Positions 1 through 8,745 of a stretch of 64,000 nucleotides of DNA are shown piece after piece; within the stretch, counting starts at the first letter, position 1, and every line of letters starts with the position of its first letter. A model generated the notes under the pieces. It had not been told where the DNA came from. It was given only the letters and a program-made list of their open reading frames with translations, and searched no databases. The position numbers and the translations under genes are program-made. The stretch is from assembly GCA_047495785.1 (NCBI GenBank), contig JBLDXI010000021.1, positions 682,001 through 746,000 on the forward strand, given 5' to 3'. The stretch comes from Lepidodermella squamata. Taxonomy: Eukaryota; Gastrotricha.

Positions 1-625
1 TGCGTTTGGATAATCGAATAGAGTCTTCAGTCGCAACAGCAGGTTTTTTAAGCAATTTAAGACTCGGTTCGTCCTCTTCACCTTCCGACTCGTCTTCAGC
101 TGCACTTTCATCAGACTCGGCACTTTCCGCCTCTTCGGTGTAAAGAGCCTGCTTTCGCTTGTTTTTAACAGCTTTCGGTTTTGGTTCATCATCACTCTGG
201 ATTTCAGAATCCTCATCCTCTGATCTGCTTTTCGGCGCTTCACTTTGCTGTTTCGACAAAAACTCGCTTTTCATTATTGGTTTCAGCAGATAATCAAGGC
301 CCATATCTTTGAATGAAGCCGGGAGTTTCATCGATGACGCTGAGTCTTCCCTTTTCTTTCCATTTTTACGTTTTCTGCGCTTGTTGAGTCCGAGAAGTTT
401 CTCAAGTCGCCGTATTTCAATTTCGTCCGCATCCAAGTCCTCGGCGCATGGTCGAGATTGCTGAGGTTCGTAGTTGTCGTCCAAACCATCCGCTAAATCG
501 TCATCATCATAGTCAGATTCCTCATCCCGTCGACTCTGTCAAATTAGTAATAATATAATCTCAAGCCATAAAATATTCCATTTAAGTGTTACATTTTTCG
601 ACCTGGTTTGCTTCCGTTTGGGCAT
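1..625 (-). CDS. NOM1: NOM1/SGD1-like nucleolar protein, N-terminal part (runs off the left edge)
   Basis: Two exons are visible: 593-625 (ATG at 625-623, 11 codons) and 535-1, joined in phase 0 across a 57-base intron with a GTAACA donor and a GACAG acceptor. The product begins MPKRKQTRSK, then a very acidic stretch, then LEKLLGLNKRRKRK, then LPASFKDMGLDYLL, then Ser/Glu-rich disordered sequence. A leucine/lysine 'LEKxLGL' block followed by a 'LPxSFxxxGLDYLL' block is characteristic of the N-terminus of NOM1/Sgd1. These nucleolar MIF4G/MA3-domain proteins act with an eIF4A-type helicase (DDX48) in small-subunit ribosome biogenesis. The MIF4G and MA3 domains would lie outside the window, so the assignment rests on the N-terminal motifs only. 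The next gene upstream on the same strand (NSE1-like) ends 138 bases away. Confidence 0.6.
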
Positions 626-762
626 TTGAAAATTCTAATTTATAATTGAATCCTATAAAACATAACAGGAATATAATTGCCTTGAGTTTTTGAACGTCTG
701 AAAGGTAGCAAGATTGGCATATTGTAAAACCAGTAGCAATATGAGAACAAAGACGAGAACAG

Positions 763-1539
763 TTAATTTCTGAAAACAGCACGGCATTCAGCGTTTGAGC
801 AGGACAAGTTAGCGGCAGGTTGTGAGGCTTGAGATGCGGCGGCATTTGAAGCTTTCTTCTTGCAAATTGAGTGAAAGGTAGTTTCGTTTCCGCATTTCGA
901 ACATTCCATTGTATCACCGCGATTGAAAACCAAACGTTTGCAAGATCCACACTCCGGCAAAACACCGGTGAAGTGCTGCACCATGTAGTCATACAGCTCA
1001 GCAACAATGCGAAGCCCAAATCCATATGTGCTGCTGTCTCCGTCAGTGCTAACTTCAGTGCTCAAGTAAGCTGTTTCTTTCAGACCTCTAATGATGCGGT
1101 CGCAGTCAGTGTTTCCAATCTTACAAGTTGCAGCGATCCGATAGAAGTCGGGCGGTGTAAATTCACGGGTTTCGCTGTGAGCCAACGCGCTGAAGAGCTT
1201 TGTAATAAAATCCAACTCCTTCTCAGTGTAATTGCTCTTCCAATCTATGACTTCACGCGTGTTCAGATTAGCAAGAAGGTAACACGCCTTGCCATTAATT
1301 TCGTTTTGAACTCGAACAATTTTAAAATTGTACGAGAGCATTTTAGCGTTGATATCCTGAAAGATTCTGATCAGATCTTGATCCGAATGGCCGAGTTAAA
1401 CTTTCGTTGCAGCACCTGCTTCGCCAATAAAACGATTGATGTCCTGCCTATAAGCAGGCCCGCAAAGTAAAAACTTCTGCGCGATGAATCGATGAGCATC
1501 CGTGTAATTTGTTTGCCGCTGAGATTGTGATGGAGCCAT
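763..1539 (-). CDS. NSMCE1: NSE1-like subunit of the SMC5/6 complex (variant RING finger)
   Basis: One reading frame runs from ATG at 1539-1537 to TAA at 765-763 (258 residues plus stop). It starts MAPSQSQRQTNYTDAHRFIA. The middle has the NSE1 pattern 'YLLANL' followed by 'YTEKELDFI', and a winged-helix region. The C-terminus carries a RING-like finger: CGSC, then CSKC, H and C, then CSNAEC. NSE1 is the RING subunit that, with NSE3 and NSE4, forms the regulatory subcomplex of SMC5/6 in DNA repair. An in-frame TAA interrupts the frame at codon 48 (1398-1396). The simplest reading is a 45-base intron, 1401-1357 (GTTTAA donor, TTTCAG acceptor, phase 0). The alternative is a nonsense allele. Family assignment is fairly secure; the exon structure at codon 48 is not. 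Confidence 0.72.
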
Positions 1540-1849
1540 TGCCTTTTAATTCGCTAGCCTAAATGCCTAAATTGATGGACAGAGATAGACACTTTAAATA
1601 GGTATTTGGGAGTTATGGGTTCTGCAGAACCTAAACAGGTAACCTGCGATTTCTTGGCTGCAGTTATACACCCATCAAGCACGGGCACATAGGGGCTCGC
1701 GTTCTTGGCGCTTTTCATTATCGTTTTTCGCAAAAGTTACCGCGCTTTTAAATTGGTTTTGACAAATAAGCTTTGCATTTCTGAATATTGAATTGAAAAT
1801 CTATCAAAAAGGTATTTTAATGTTTTTAATTTTACGTTGCTGATAGCAA
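1540..1849. other. Intergenic stretch between NSE1 start and the duplicated block
   Basis: About 310 bases with no convincing coding sequence. It should hold the NSE1 promoter on the minus strand. If the block at 1850-2190 is the original position of the pseudo-adenylate-kinase gene's 5' end, it also holds that gene's ancestral upstream sequence. Confidence 0.5.
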
Positions 1850-2190
1850 CGAGTTATTTGGAACGATTGATTGAAATGAATAGGTCTGAAAAAATCGTTA
1901 ATTTTTCTTTCACGTCGCGGCACGGAGTGCAAATGTTTTTTATACATAATTTCAGTCAGGTGGATCATCTTCCCCATATTCACCTTTTCCATATGCACTT
2001 ATCTAAAATTGTCTCTTTCTACCTAGATAAGTTACCGATCATGGCCTTCATCTTTATACCTTCTCTTTGGTATGAAGTATTCGCAAGATATAATTAGTCG
2101 CTTAACTATATAAGTTTTTATATAGTTGGACCAGTGCCGAATTTCAATGTCTTCAAAATGTTCCTTGCTGGAAAGACGCACCATTTGCTA
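1850..2190 (+). repeat. Internally deleted direct duplicate of the 5' part of the downstream pseudo-AK gene
   Basis: Bases 1850-2046 read the same as 6502-6698 (197 bases, promoter/5'UTR plus the first two codons). Bases 2047-2190 read the same as 7852-7995 (144 bases, end of one exon, a complete 56-base intron and start of the next exon). I saw no mismatch in either block. The copy lacks the 1153 bases corresponding to 6699-7851. It keeps introns, so it is a genomic and not a retro-processed copy. The retrotransposon begins immediately after base 2190. Splicing this copy as in the parent gene gives an out-of-frame product, so I treat it as non-coding. Confidence 0.85.
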
Positions 2191-2296
2191 TCTGCGAATA
2201 TCTGCGATTGAATATTAAATTTTCTGAGGTGGGAGACGCATTTTGTCGACCACCTTTTTTGCCTAGAGTTTTTACTAAATTGGTTTACTGTGGGGC

Positions 2297-3127
2297 ATGG
2301 CGCCCACGGAACTTCGAGATTTCAGCTTTGAGCAGAAGACTGGAGTTGGTGGCAAGCGGACAAATGAAGACATTGTTGCTATGCTATACCAGCTTCGTGA
2401 TGTGATGGTCTCGGTTTTCGACAAACTCGAGAAGAAAATTGACGACGCGATTGGTGCTGATGGCTCTATCAAAGCTGAGTTGAGCGATCAGGAGAAGATG
2501 TTTTCCGAGCGCATCGATTCGCTCGCGAAACAAGTGAAAGAAGCGAAACCGGAAACCTTTGCCGAGGCGGTTAGTAAGGTTAGCAAACTGGAGAAGAAAG
2601 TCGTGAAGCTTGAAGTCAAGGTTGTGAAGAAGGAAGAGAAAGCTGAAGCTGACCTCTACGCCGGAGCAGTGGTGTTGAACGGTGTTAAGGAGGGCGAGGC
2701 GGACACTCTGATCAACGCTGTGAAAACAGCGGTGCCGCGACTGCAGGGTGTCTTCTTTCGTGCCCGTCGGCTGGGTCTCAAGAAAGACAACAGCAACCGC
2801 CCGATACTGGTGGTCCCTGTCAACAGCGCGATCACCAATGAAAATTTGGAGGACATGACGAAAGAACTGCCGAACGGCGTTAGGATGCGCCGCTTTGTGC
2901 CGGCGAACCTTATGGAGGCTGAGAAAGCTCTCGTTCAAGAGGGCAAGCGAAGAAACCCAAATAAAGTGGAGGGCACCAGCTATTTCCAGGTCCGCAGCAT
3001 GAGGTTGCGAGTGGTCAACGACCAAGGCATTGCGCGACTGCGTTATGACCCGACTACGAAGAAGGTTGTCGACAGTGACGAGGATGCGACCGTCTTTGAT
3101 GGTCACTTCCGCCCACGTCGCCTATGA
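2297..3127 (+). CDS. Non-LTR retrotransposon ORF1 protein (coiled coil, nucleic-acid binding type)
   Basis: A 276-residue ORF from ATG at 2297 to TGA at 3125-3127. Residues about 30-115 are rich in Lys, Glu, Leu and Val in heptad-like spacing and should form a coiled coil. Residues about 115-210 (beginning LYAGAVVLNGVKEGEAD) contain alternating hydrophobic and basic patches compatible with an RRM-like fold, as in LINE ORF1 proteins, which trimerise and bind element RNA. I see no CCHC knuckle. The frame is the same as that of ORF2: after the TGA, reading continues open into the endonuclease domain. The C-terminus is basic (FRPRRL). The role in ribonucleoprotein formation is inferred from the family. 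Confidence 0.75.
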   Translation: MAPTELRDFSFEQKTGVGGKRTNEDIVAMLYQLRDVMVSVFDKLEKKIDDAIGADGSIKAELSDQEKMFSERIDSLAKQVKEAKPETFAEAVSKVSKLEKKVVKLEVKVVKKEEKAEADLYAGAVVLNGVKEGEADTLINAVKTAVPRLQGVFFRARRLGLKKDNSNRPILVVPVNSAITNENLEDMTKELPNGVRMRRFVPANLMEAEKALVQEGKRRNPNKVEGTSYFQVRSMRLRVVNDQGIARLRYDPTTKKVVDSDEDATVFDGHFRPRRL

Positions 3128-6100
3128 CGGGGGGAGAGGGAAAACAAAGAAGAAGAAAGGTGGCGAGTGCGGTGTGCCAACATCCAAGGCTACTGCACTG
3201 AGAAGTTGGGAGTAATGACTAAAATGGTGAAGGACAGCAGCATGTGTGGCTTCATGGAAACCTGGAAGTATGAAGATGTGTTACCAGATATTGAAGGTTA
3301 CGAAAAGTTTGCATCTCCTGGAAAACGCGTGGGCCGGGGTAGGCTATCTGGCGGCAATGTGGTATACGTAAAGAAGAATCTCGCAGAAAGATGTCGGGTC
3401 GTATGGGAAACAGCATATGCATTGGCATTATCGATCACATCAGTTAGAGGCAAAGTTCTGTGTGGATGGCTGTATCGCCACGAAGACTCCACTTGCTGGG
3501 AGGAATTCAACGATAAAATGCGAGAATTAAGTGGCAACCACGACTCCGTGCTGCTCCTTGGTGACTTTAACAGCCGTCTCGGTGAGGAGAAAGACGCCCC
3601 CGAAGAAATTTGTGAAACGCTACCCAAAAGAGTAAGTGATGACAATGTGAGAAATGGCCACTCGGTAGCTGAATTTGTCGAGTTTGTTAACTGCTATAAT
3701 TTGATTGTTTTGAACGGAAGAGTCACACCTGAAAAGAGCCGCTCTGTCACCCGTCCGGCAAGTAATTCGGTTGTTGACTATGCCTTGGTAGATCTCGACA
3801 GCTTCGAACTGATTGAAGAAATGGCGGTGGAGCGTTCAAGTATCTCTGATCACAGCTCGCTGGTGGTGACAATCACTTTCGAGAGCCCGGTCCTTGATCG
3901 AATTCACATTGATGATCAGCTATTCAAGCTGGAGGTTCAGGATTTGGCAAAAAGGTTAACGGCTAATGAGTCTGTTGCAACGATGTCAGAAAAGCTCGTA
4001 TCAGTGGCAGAAAAGTCGCGGAAACTTAACTGGAAATGGCGAAAACCGAAAGCTACGGCTGCTAATGTCGCTCCTCGCTCGAGTAAATTGGCGCGTTTGT
4101 CTGATGAAGCTAGGTTGAAATGCTTAGTCGAAAAGCCCAACAAGGTCTGGGAGCTGAAGCGTAAGGAAGGAAGACAGCAAATGCCGCCGGTAGAAGTTTT
4201 TCGTTGTCACCTGATGAAAGCACTAGGAGGTGGAAAACCATATGCCGAAGAGAAACCGACTGCTACCCGTGAGAAAGTGACTGTTACTGCAGTGAAGCGA
4301 ATTGCTATCGACGACGGTGTCCCCACCAAATTGATCAAACTGGATGCTCTAAGTGCTTGGTCCAACCCATTCATGAATGCGATGAAGCCCAGCGAGAGTT
4401 CGGTGAAATTACCCGATGGTCGTGTGATTCGAAGGGAAATGATTCTAGATCCGATTTCGGTTGATGAAGTGAAAGCTGCGATTGAGAGATGTGCTAGCGT
4501 ATCTGCGTCTGGCCTTGATGGTATTGGATATCAACATATCCGAGCTAACATTGACGTTATGGCTCCGATGCTGAGCAAGATCTACACTGGTATTTTGAAC
4601 GGGCAACCGTACCCGAAAGCGTGGAAAACCGCCTTGATAGTACCGGTCTTCAAACAGGGAGACTCGAATGACCCGAACAACTACCGACCGATATCACTGC
4701 AACCTTGCATTGCAAAAGTTTTCTCGAAAATTTTGGATGTTCGGTTGAGAGAATGGCTCAGTCTGTTTTCGAAATTGCAAAAGTGCCAATTTGGATTCCA
4801 GGAAGGCTGCTCAACATTAGACGCGGCAATGGTCCTGCACGCTGCTATGGCCTACTGGCGCGAGCGTCATCCACGTGTATATGCAACTTTTGTCGACTTT
4901 TCCTCGGCGTTCGACAAGATCAACCGCAACCTTTTGTTCAAGAAGCTCGAACGACGTGGCGTGCCGCTTCAATTCGTTGCCATGCTACGTGACATGTATG
5001 ATGACACAAAGGCGGCGGTATCGGTGGGCGATGAGATCTCGGCTACCTTCGATGTTCACGATGGGGTGAAGCAGGGCGACCCTCTGTCGCCGCTGTTGTT
5101 TTGCGTCTATATTGACGACCTGGAAGAAGCGCTGGAAATGCCAGGCGTAGCTGGTTTGCCTCTCGGCATCAAGAGCGTGAGGTGTATTCTGTTCGCAGAC
5201 GATGTGGTCATACTGTCGGCCCATCGACACGAAATGGAGGGCTATTTGTATCGACTGCTTAAGTACGAAAAAGACAACTGGTTGACAGTCAACAGACGGA
5301 AAACGAAGTACGTCATTTTCGGCGAACAAGAAGCTGAACCGAAACCGCTGTTCTTTGGCGACGTCGAGCTGGAAAAGGTCAGTATTTTTAAATACTTGGG
5401 TGTTTGGTTCTCCGAGGATCTTTCCTTCAAAGAGGCTATCCGCCAAAGTAGACTGAAGCTGCTGAGGCTTACCGGGCTCTTGCCAAGCTTATTTGAAAAA
5501 TTTAACGAGTTGCCGATTGCAAGTCTCAGACTACTGTATAAGGGGGTCGTTCTGGCGGCTGGACTTTACGGCGCGGAGTTATGGGGCCTGGATAGGCAAT
5601 CAGCTATTCCGCCCTTGCATTGTAGGGTGATCAAGAGAGCTTACCGACTGCCTACATGTACCAGCCAAAGGTTGCTGGAGAGAGAGCTCTGGTTGCCTGA
5701 CGCGAATACGGAGAGAAAAAACTGCGCGATTAGATTTTATTTTCGAATGAAGACGTCGAGTGACGATAGTCTGTTGCAAGCAGCATACCTGACACAGCTG
5801 ATGTCAATGTCACGAAAAATGTACAACAAGGTACATAGGGCGGAGTTGGAGTTAGGAAACATCGGACTGAACGGCCTGACGAAACCTGGTACTAACGCGG
5901 CCGCCGCGAAGGCTGTTGTCAGAAACATGTACACGGCAATCGCAAGAAAGGAGAACGAAGAGGACAAAGGCTCACGGTTGTGGTCGATTAACCCTGTATC
6001 GCGTGAGGCTTCTTACGCCGAACGGTATTTGAAAGATTTGGGCCCGAAATTAGGCAGAACGCTATTATGCATAAGAACTGACTCGACTTTTGGCGTAAGT

Positions 6101-6334
6101 GTTTATGTGAACCAGCGGAGGGAGGAGAAGGTCATCTGCAAATGGTGTGGTGCTCAAGGCATCGAGCCTTCGAATTGGCTGCTGCTTCAACACTTGATGT
6201 GCGAGTGCCCCAGAAATGAGACGAAATGCGCGAAAGCAGATTTGGACCGGCTACTGTTCGGTCGAGCAAGCATGTACACAGGGCCCGCTACCTTGGAGAA
6301 AATCAATATTGCCTACGAGAAGTATTGCAGATAA
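3128..6334 (+). CDS. Non-LTR retrotransposon ORF2 (APE endonuclease and reverse transcriptase)
   Basis: The frame is open from the codon after the ORF1 stop (3128) to TAA at 6332-6334. The first ATG is only at 3213. The endonuclease domain shows the ordered APE motifs: NIQG (about 3179), ET (about 3257), GDFN (about 3560), SVVDYA (about 3769) and SDHSS (about 3847). The reverse transcriptase shows LIVPVFKQGD, NYRPISL, FVDFSSAFD, GVKQGDPLSP and the catalytic FADD box near 5191. The C-terminus has a CxxC...HxxxCxC finger (about 6140-6210). Because the NIQG motif precedes the first ATG, an N-terminus made from 3213 would lack an endonuclease residue. Readthrough of the TGA or a non-AUG start (GTG at 3167) therefore looks likelier. 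The product nicks target DNA and primes reverse transcription there. Confidence 0.9.
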   Translation, partial: RGERENKEEERWRVRCANIQGYCTEKLGVMTKMVKDSSMCGFMETWKYEDVLPDIEGYEKFASPGKRVGRGRLSGGNVVYVKKNLAERCRVVWETAYALALSITSVRGKVLCGWLYRHEDSTCWEEFNDKMRELSGNHDSVLLLGDFNSRLGEEKDAPEEICETLPKRVSDDNVRNGHSVAEFVEFVNCYNLIVLNGRVTPEKSRSVTRPASNSVVDYALVDLDSFELIEEMAVERSSISDHSSLVVTITFESPVLDRIHIDDQLFKLEVQDLAKRLTANESVATMSEKLVSVAEKSRKLNWKWRKPKATAANVAPRSSKLARLSDEARLKCLVEKPNKVWELKRKEGRQQMPPVEVFRCHLMKALGGGKPYAEEKPTATREKVTVTAVKRIAIDDGVPTKLIKLDALSAWSNPFMNAMKPSESSVKLPDGRVIRREMILDPISVDEVKAAIERCASVSASGLDGIGYQHIRANIDVMAPMLSKIYTGILNGQPYPKAWKTALIVPVFKQGDSNDPNNYRPISLQPCIAKVFSKILDVRLREWLSLFSKLQKCQFGFQEGCSTLDAAMVLHAAMAYWRERHPRVYATFVDFSSAFDKINRNLLFKKLERRGVPLQFVAMLRDMYDDTKAAVSVGDEISATFDVHDGVKQGDPLSPLLFCVYIDDLEEALEMPGVAGLPLGIKSVRCILFADDVVILSAHRHEMEGYLYRLLKYEKDNWLTVNRRKTKYVIFGEQEAEPKPLFFGDVELEKVSIFKYLGVWFSEDLSFKEAIRQSRLKLLRLTGLLPSLFEKFNELPIASLRLLYKGVVLAAGLYGAELWGLDRQSAIPPLHCRVIKRAYRLPTCTSQRLLERELWLPDANTERKNCAIRFYFRMKTSSDDSLLQAAYLTQLMSMSRKMYNKVHRAELELGNIGLNGLTKPGTNAAAAKAVVRNMYTAIARKENEEDKGSRLWSINPVSREASYAERYLKDLGPKLGRTLLCIRTDSTFGVSVYVNQRREEKVICKWCGAQGIEPSNWLLLQHLMCECPRNETKCAKADLDRLLFGRASMYTGPATLEKINIAYEKYCR

Positions 6335-6477
6335 TCTACCATATGTTTTTATAAAGTTTAGTGATATAACGTTTGCTTCAAAAGAAATGTTTCCAAGGCG
6401 ATTTATTGAAGATATTAATTTTTTGCTGTTTTCTTTGTTTCCCTCTATGTTTTTAAAAAATTGATTGACCAATCAAT

Positions 6478-6503
6478 AAATCGAATCGAATCGAATCGAA
6501 TCG
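6478..6503 (+). repeat. AATCG pentanucleotide tail at the 3' end of the LINE
   Basis: About five tandem copies of AATCG directly precede the right-hand host copy. Simple-repeat tails mark the 3' end of many non-LTR elements, where target-primed reverse transcription begins. The last CG is shared with the start of the duplicated host block, so the exact junction is ambiguous by two bases. Confidence 0.8.
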
Positions 6504-7995
6504 AGTTATTTGGAACGATTGATTGAAATGAATAGGTCTGAAAAAATCGTTAATTTTTCTTTCACGTCGCGGCACGGAGTGCAAATGTTTTTTATACATA
6601 ATTTCAGTCAGGTGGATCATCTTCCCCATATTCACCTTTTCCATATGCACTTATCTAAAATTGTCTCTTTCTACCTAGATAAGTTACCGATCATGGCCAT
6701 CCAACTTGCAGCAACAAGTGGCGCTGTATCATCCCCAGCTGACAAGGAATCTTCCAAGAAATATCTGTTTGCTGCTGAAATCCCGCATCTATTTGAGGTA
6801 AATTCTTAATTGAAAAATAATTCACTTAGTTATTTGTCGAATTTAGTGTCTCATGAGCGGGTTAATTCATCACCAACCCGTCAATCATTTGTCATTTCTG
6901 CGTAATTGTTTGGCAGCCGTGAAGCAATCCGGGGGCGTTGACTCTTTGCGCTGGGATTCTTTTATCGAGACCAATCAAGCGGAGCAGAGTGTCGTCTTAC
7001 CTAGCTCCAATCATGGCAGTCGATTACCATCTGCTAAAGTGAAGAACCACGAACCCACCGCTAAAACATCCGCTGCGACCCAATCGGACTTGTCGCCGTT
7101 ATCTAAGCGTTTAGTTGATCCAGGAAGAAAATCTGATTTATCGCAGACAGCAGCTATCGTTTTGGTTTACGGTACAGTTCACCAATACACCACAGTATAC
7201 AACTTATTTCGCTCATGCTTTTAGTTGGCCCGATTTCAACAAAGGGAAGCTTTAAGCTGCCCGGAGTGCCCAATGATGCTGAGGTCATCGAAGCATTTAC
7301 ATCTGGATTTCATGACTTGGACGACATGGAGGATGAACAGCTTCGAGAGCAAATATTGTCCAAGCTTTATTCACACGCCGGCAATGCTCCTGTTGTCCTT
7401 GTAAACTACCCAAGAAATGCTAATCAATTGCAATGGCTTCTAAATCGTGTTGGCGGCATCTCGGCGGCAGCATTTGTAGATTACACAGAGGAAGTTTTCA
7501 AAAACAGACTTGCTTTATCCACCGAAAGAGCGCTCACGACTCCATCTGCTATCAGCAGCAAAATTGAATCATACAAACAAGCAACGCTGCCTGTCATTCA
7601 TTGGCTTGATAGGAACGGAAAGCTGACAGTTGTGAGTCCGATTTAGTTGAACTTTAGCTTCAATTACGCTGAATCACGTCTTAGGTTGACGGTAGAGGTG
7701 ATACTGAAATTCACGATCAGCTGGCGAAGTTCTTCGATGACCGATTGAAGTACCGCGCTCGTTTGACTTCTATGATGGGAAAAGCAGAGCAAAATCTGGC
7801 TATTGACATTACCCCTATCACAGATCCTTATCCCAAGTCAGCTGCGGTGAATTCATCTTTATACCTTCTCTTTGGTATGAAGTATTCGCAAGATATAATT
7901 AGTCGCTTAACTATATAAGTTTTTATATAGTTGGACCAGTGCCGAATTTCAATGTCTTCAAAATGTTCCTTGCTGGAAAGACGCACCATTTGCTA
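6502..7995 (+). repeat. Right-hand (full) copy of the duplicated host block
   Basis: The two ends of this interval, 6502-6698 and 7852-7995, match the left copy at 1850-2190 base for base as far as I can read. The interval begins directly after the LINE tail. It is the working copy, since it holds the 5' UTR, start codon and exons of the pseudo-AK gene. If the arrangement is a target-site duplication it would be about 1.5 kb long. The alternative is an older tandem duplication with the LINE between the copies. Confidence 0.8.
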
Positions 7996-8394
7996 CAGCC
8001 ACCTCATGATCTGAAGGAAATTACTAAAGTAGTGGCCTCAAATGACGGCCCGTCTGTTTGCTTGAATTTTCCATCGAACCGTGCCGAGTTCGACTGGTTC
8101 CTCAAAAATGTTGGCTTCAGCATTGCGGGTGTTATTGTCATCGATCAGTCTGAAATTACTGCTCGAACTCGCCTTGCATCAGCCCACCTCAATGCCACTG
8201 AAATAGAAGATTCCATTGGAAATTACAAGAAACACGTTATCCCCATAATTCACTGGTTCGATCGTGCGGGAAAAGTCAAATTGGTATTCTTGACATACAA
8301 GCTATCACCATGTTATAGCGTTGTTTTTTTTCAGGTTGATGGTGAAGCTGACGATTCAGTAGTTATGAAAAACGTTGTCACTCACATTAAATGA
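6693..8394 (+). CDS. AK5-like protein with PKA-R-type docking domain and two P-loop-less adenylate kinase folds (A)
   Basis: Six exons add to 480 codons: 6693-6797, 6847-7171, 7225-7631, 7685-7874, 7931-8283, 8335-8394. The N-terminus has the dimerization/docking pattern YLFAAEIPHLFE then CLMSGLIHHQPVNHLSFL, as at the N-terminus of vertebrate AK5 and of PKA RI subunits. Two adenylate-kinase-like folds follow. Each keeps late landmarks: NYPR (for the DGYPR of active kinases), VDYTEEVFKNRL (for the D-S-x-x-T-M-x-x-R-L strand-helix) and PVIHWLDRNGKL (for P-V-I-x-Y-Y). At the P-loop position I find YVGP and FVGP with no GxxGxGK[ST], and the lid arginines are absent. It is probably not catalytic and may bind partners or nucleotides weakly. 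The insertion of a LINE at 6501 leaves only about 190 bases of original upstream DNA. Confidence 0.7.
7909..7932 (+). other. Perfect 10-bp hairpin across a 3' splice site
   Basis: AACTATATAA, a 4-base loop GTTT, then TTATATAGTT. The right arm contains the acceptor AG and the first two exon bases of exon 5. The same hairpin occurs in the left duplicate at 2104-2127. In RNA it could slow recognition of this acceptor; this is inference from sequence only. Confidence 0.5.
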
Positions 8395-8745
8395 CATAGC
8401 TGCAATATGAGTTGAAATTAAACAATGGAATGCCGTGTTCTACTAACAACAAACATCAAATCGCCTTTTATTTTTTTCTGAAATGTGATTTCTCCTTTAC
8501 TTATCTTTCATTCTCGCCAAAATGAATTAATGATTTATTGTGCCAAAGCATTTCGACATCGAAAATACTGATTATTTTTGTAAAAGTAGAGCCAAAATGA
8601 TTTTATCATCGATTATCGACGATATAGGTTTATGATTTATTTTAATATCACGCGTGCTATTTTGTATGCGTATGAAATAAATAATTATTTTTGTGATTTA
8701 TTCGTCGTAATTTAGATATTTTTATATTTTTAACGAGCTATAACC
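8395..8745. other. Intergenic region between the two tandem pseudo-AK genes
   Basis: About 350 AT-rich bases. AATAAA-type polyadenylation signals occur around 8676, close to the start of the next gene. No coding sequence is seen. Confidence 0.5.

Larger units (their letters stand above)
2191..6501 (+). mobile_element. Structurally intact APE-type non-LTR (LINE) retrotransposon
   Basis: The element has a short 5' leader (about 105 bases), ORF1 (coiled coil), ORF2 (APE endonuclease, reverse transcriptase, C-terminal CCHC-like finger) and a 3' UTR ending in a pentanucleotide tail of AATCG repeats. There are no LTRs. Both reading frames are open over their full length apart from one TGA between them, so the insertion looks young. 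It is flanked by direct copies of host sequence (1850-2190 and 6502 onward). The simple-repeat tail and the ORF1/ORF2 plan fit several clades (CR1/L2/Jockey/I groups). I cannot assign a clade by eye. Confidence 0.88.

Noticed and set aside
871-1470. Plus-strand ORF opposite NSE1
   Set aside because: Antisense to a conserved RING protein; no domain or splice support.
2041-2405. Possible short fusion gene from the left duplicate into the LINE leader
   Set aside because: Splicing as in the parent gene stays open by chance to 2405 but is out of the parental frame and has no recognisable product.
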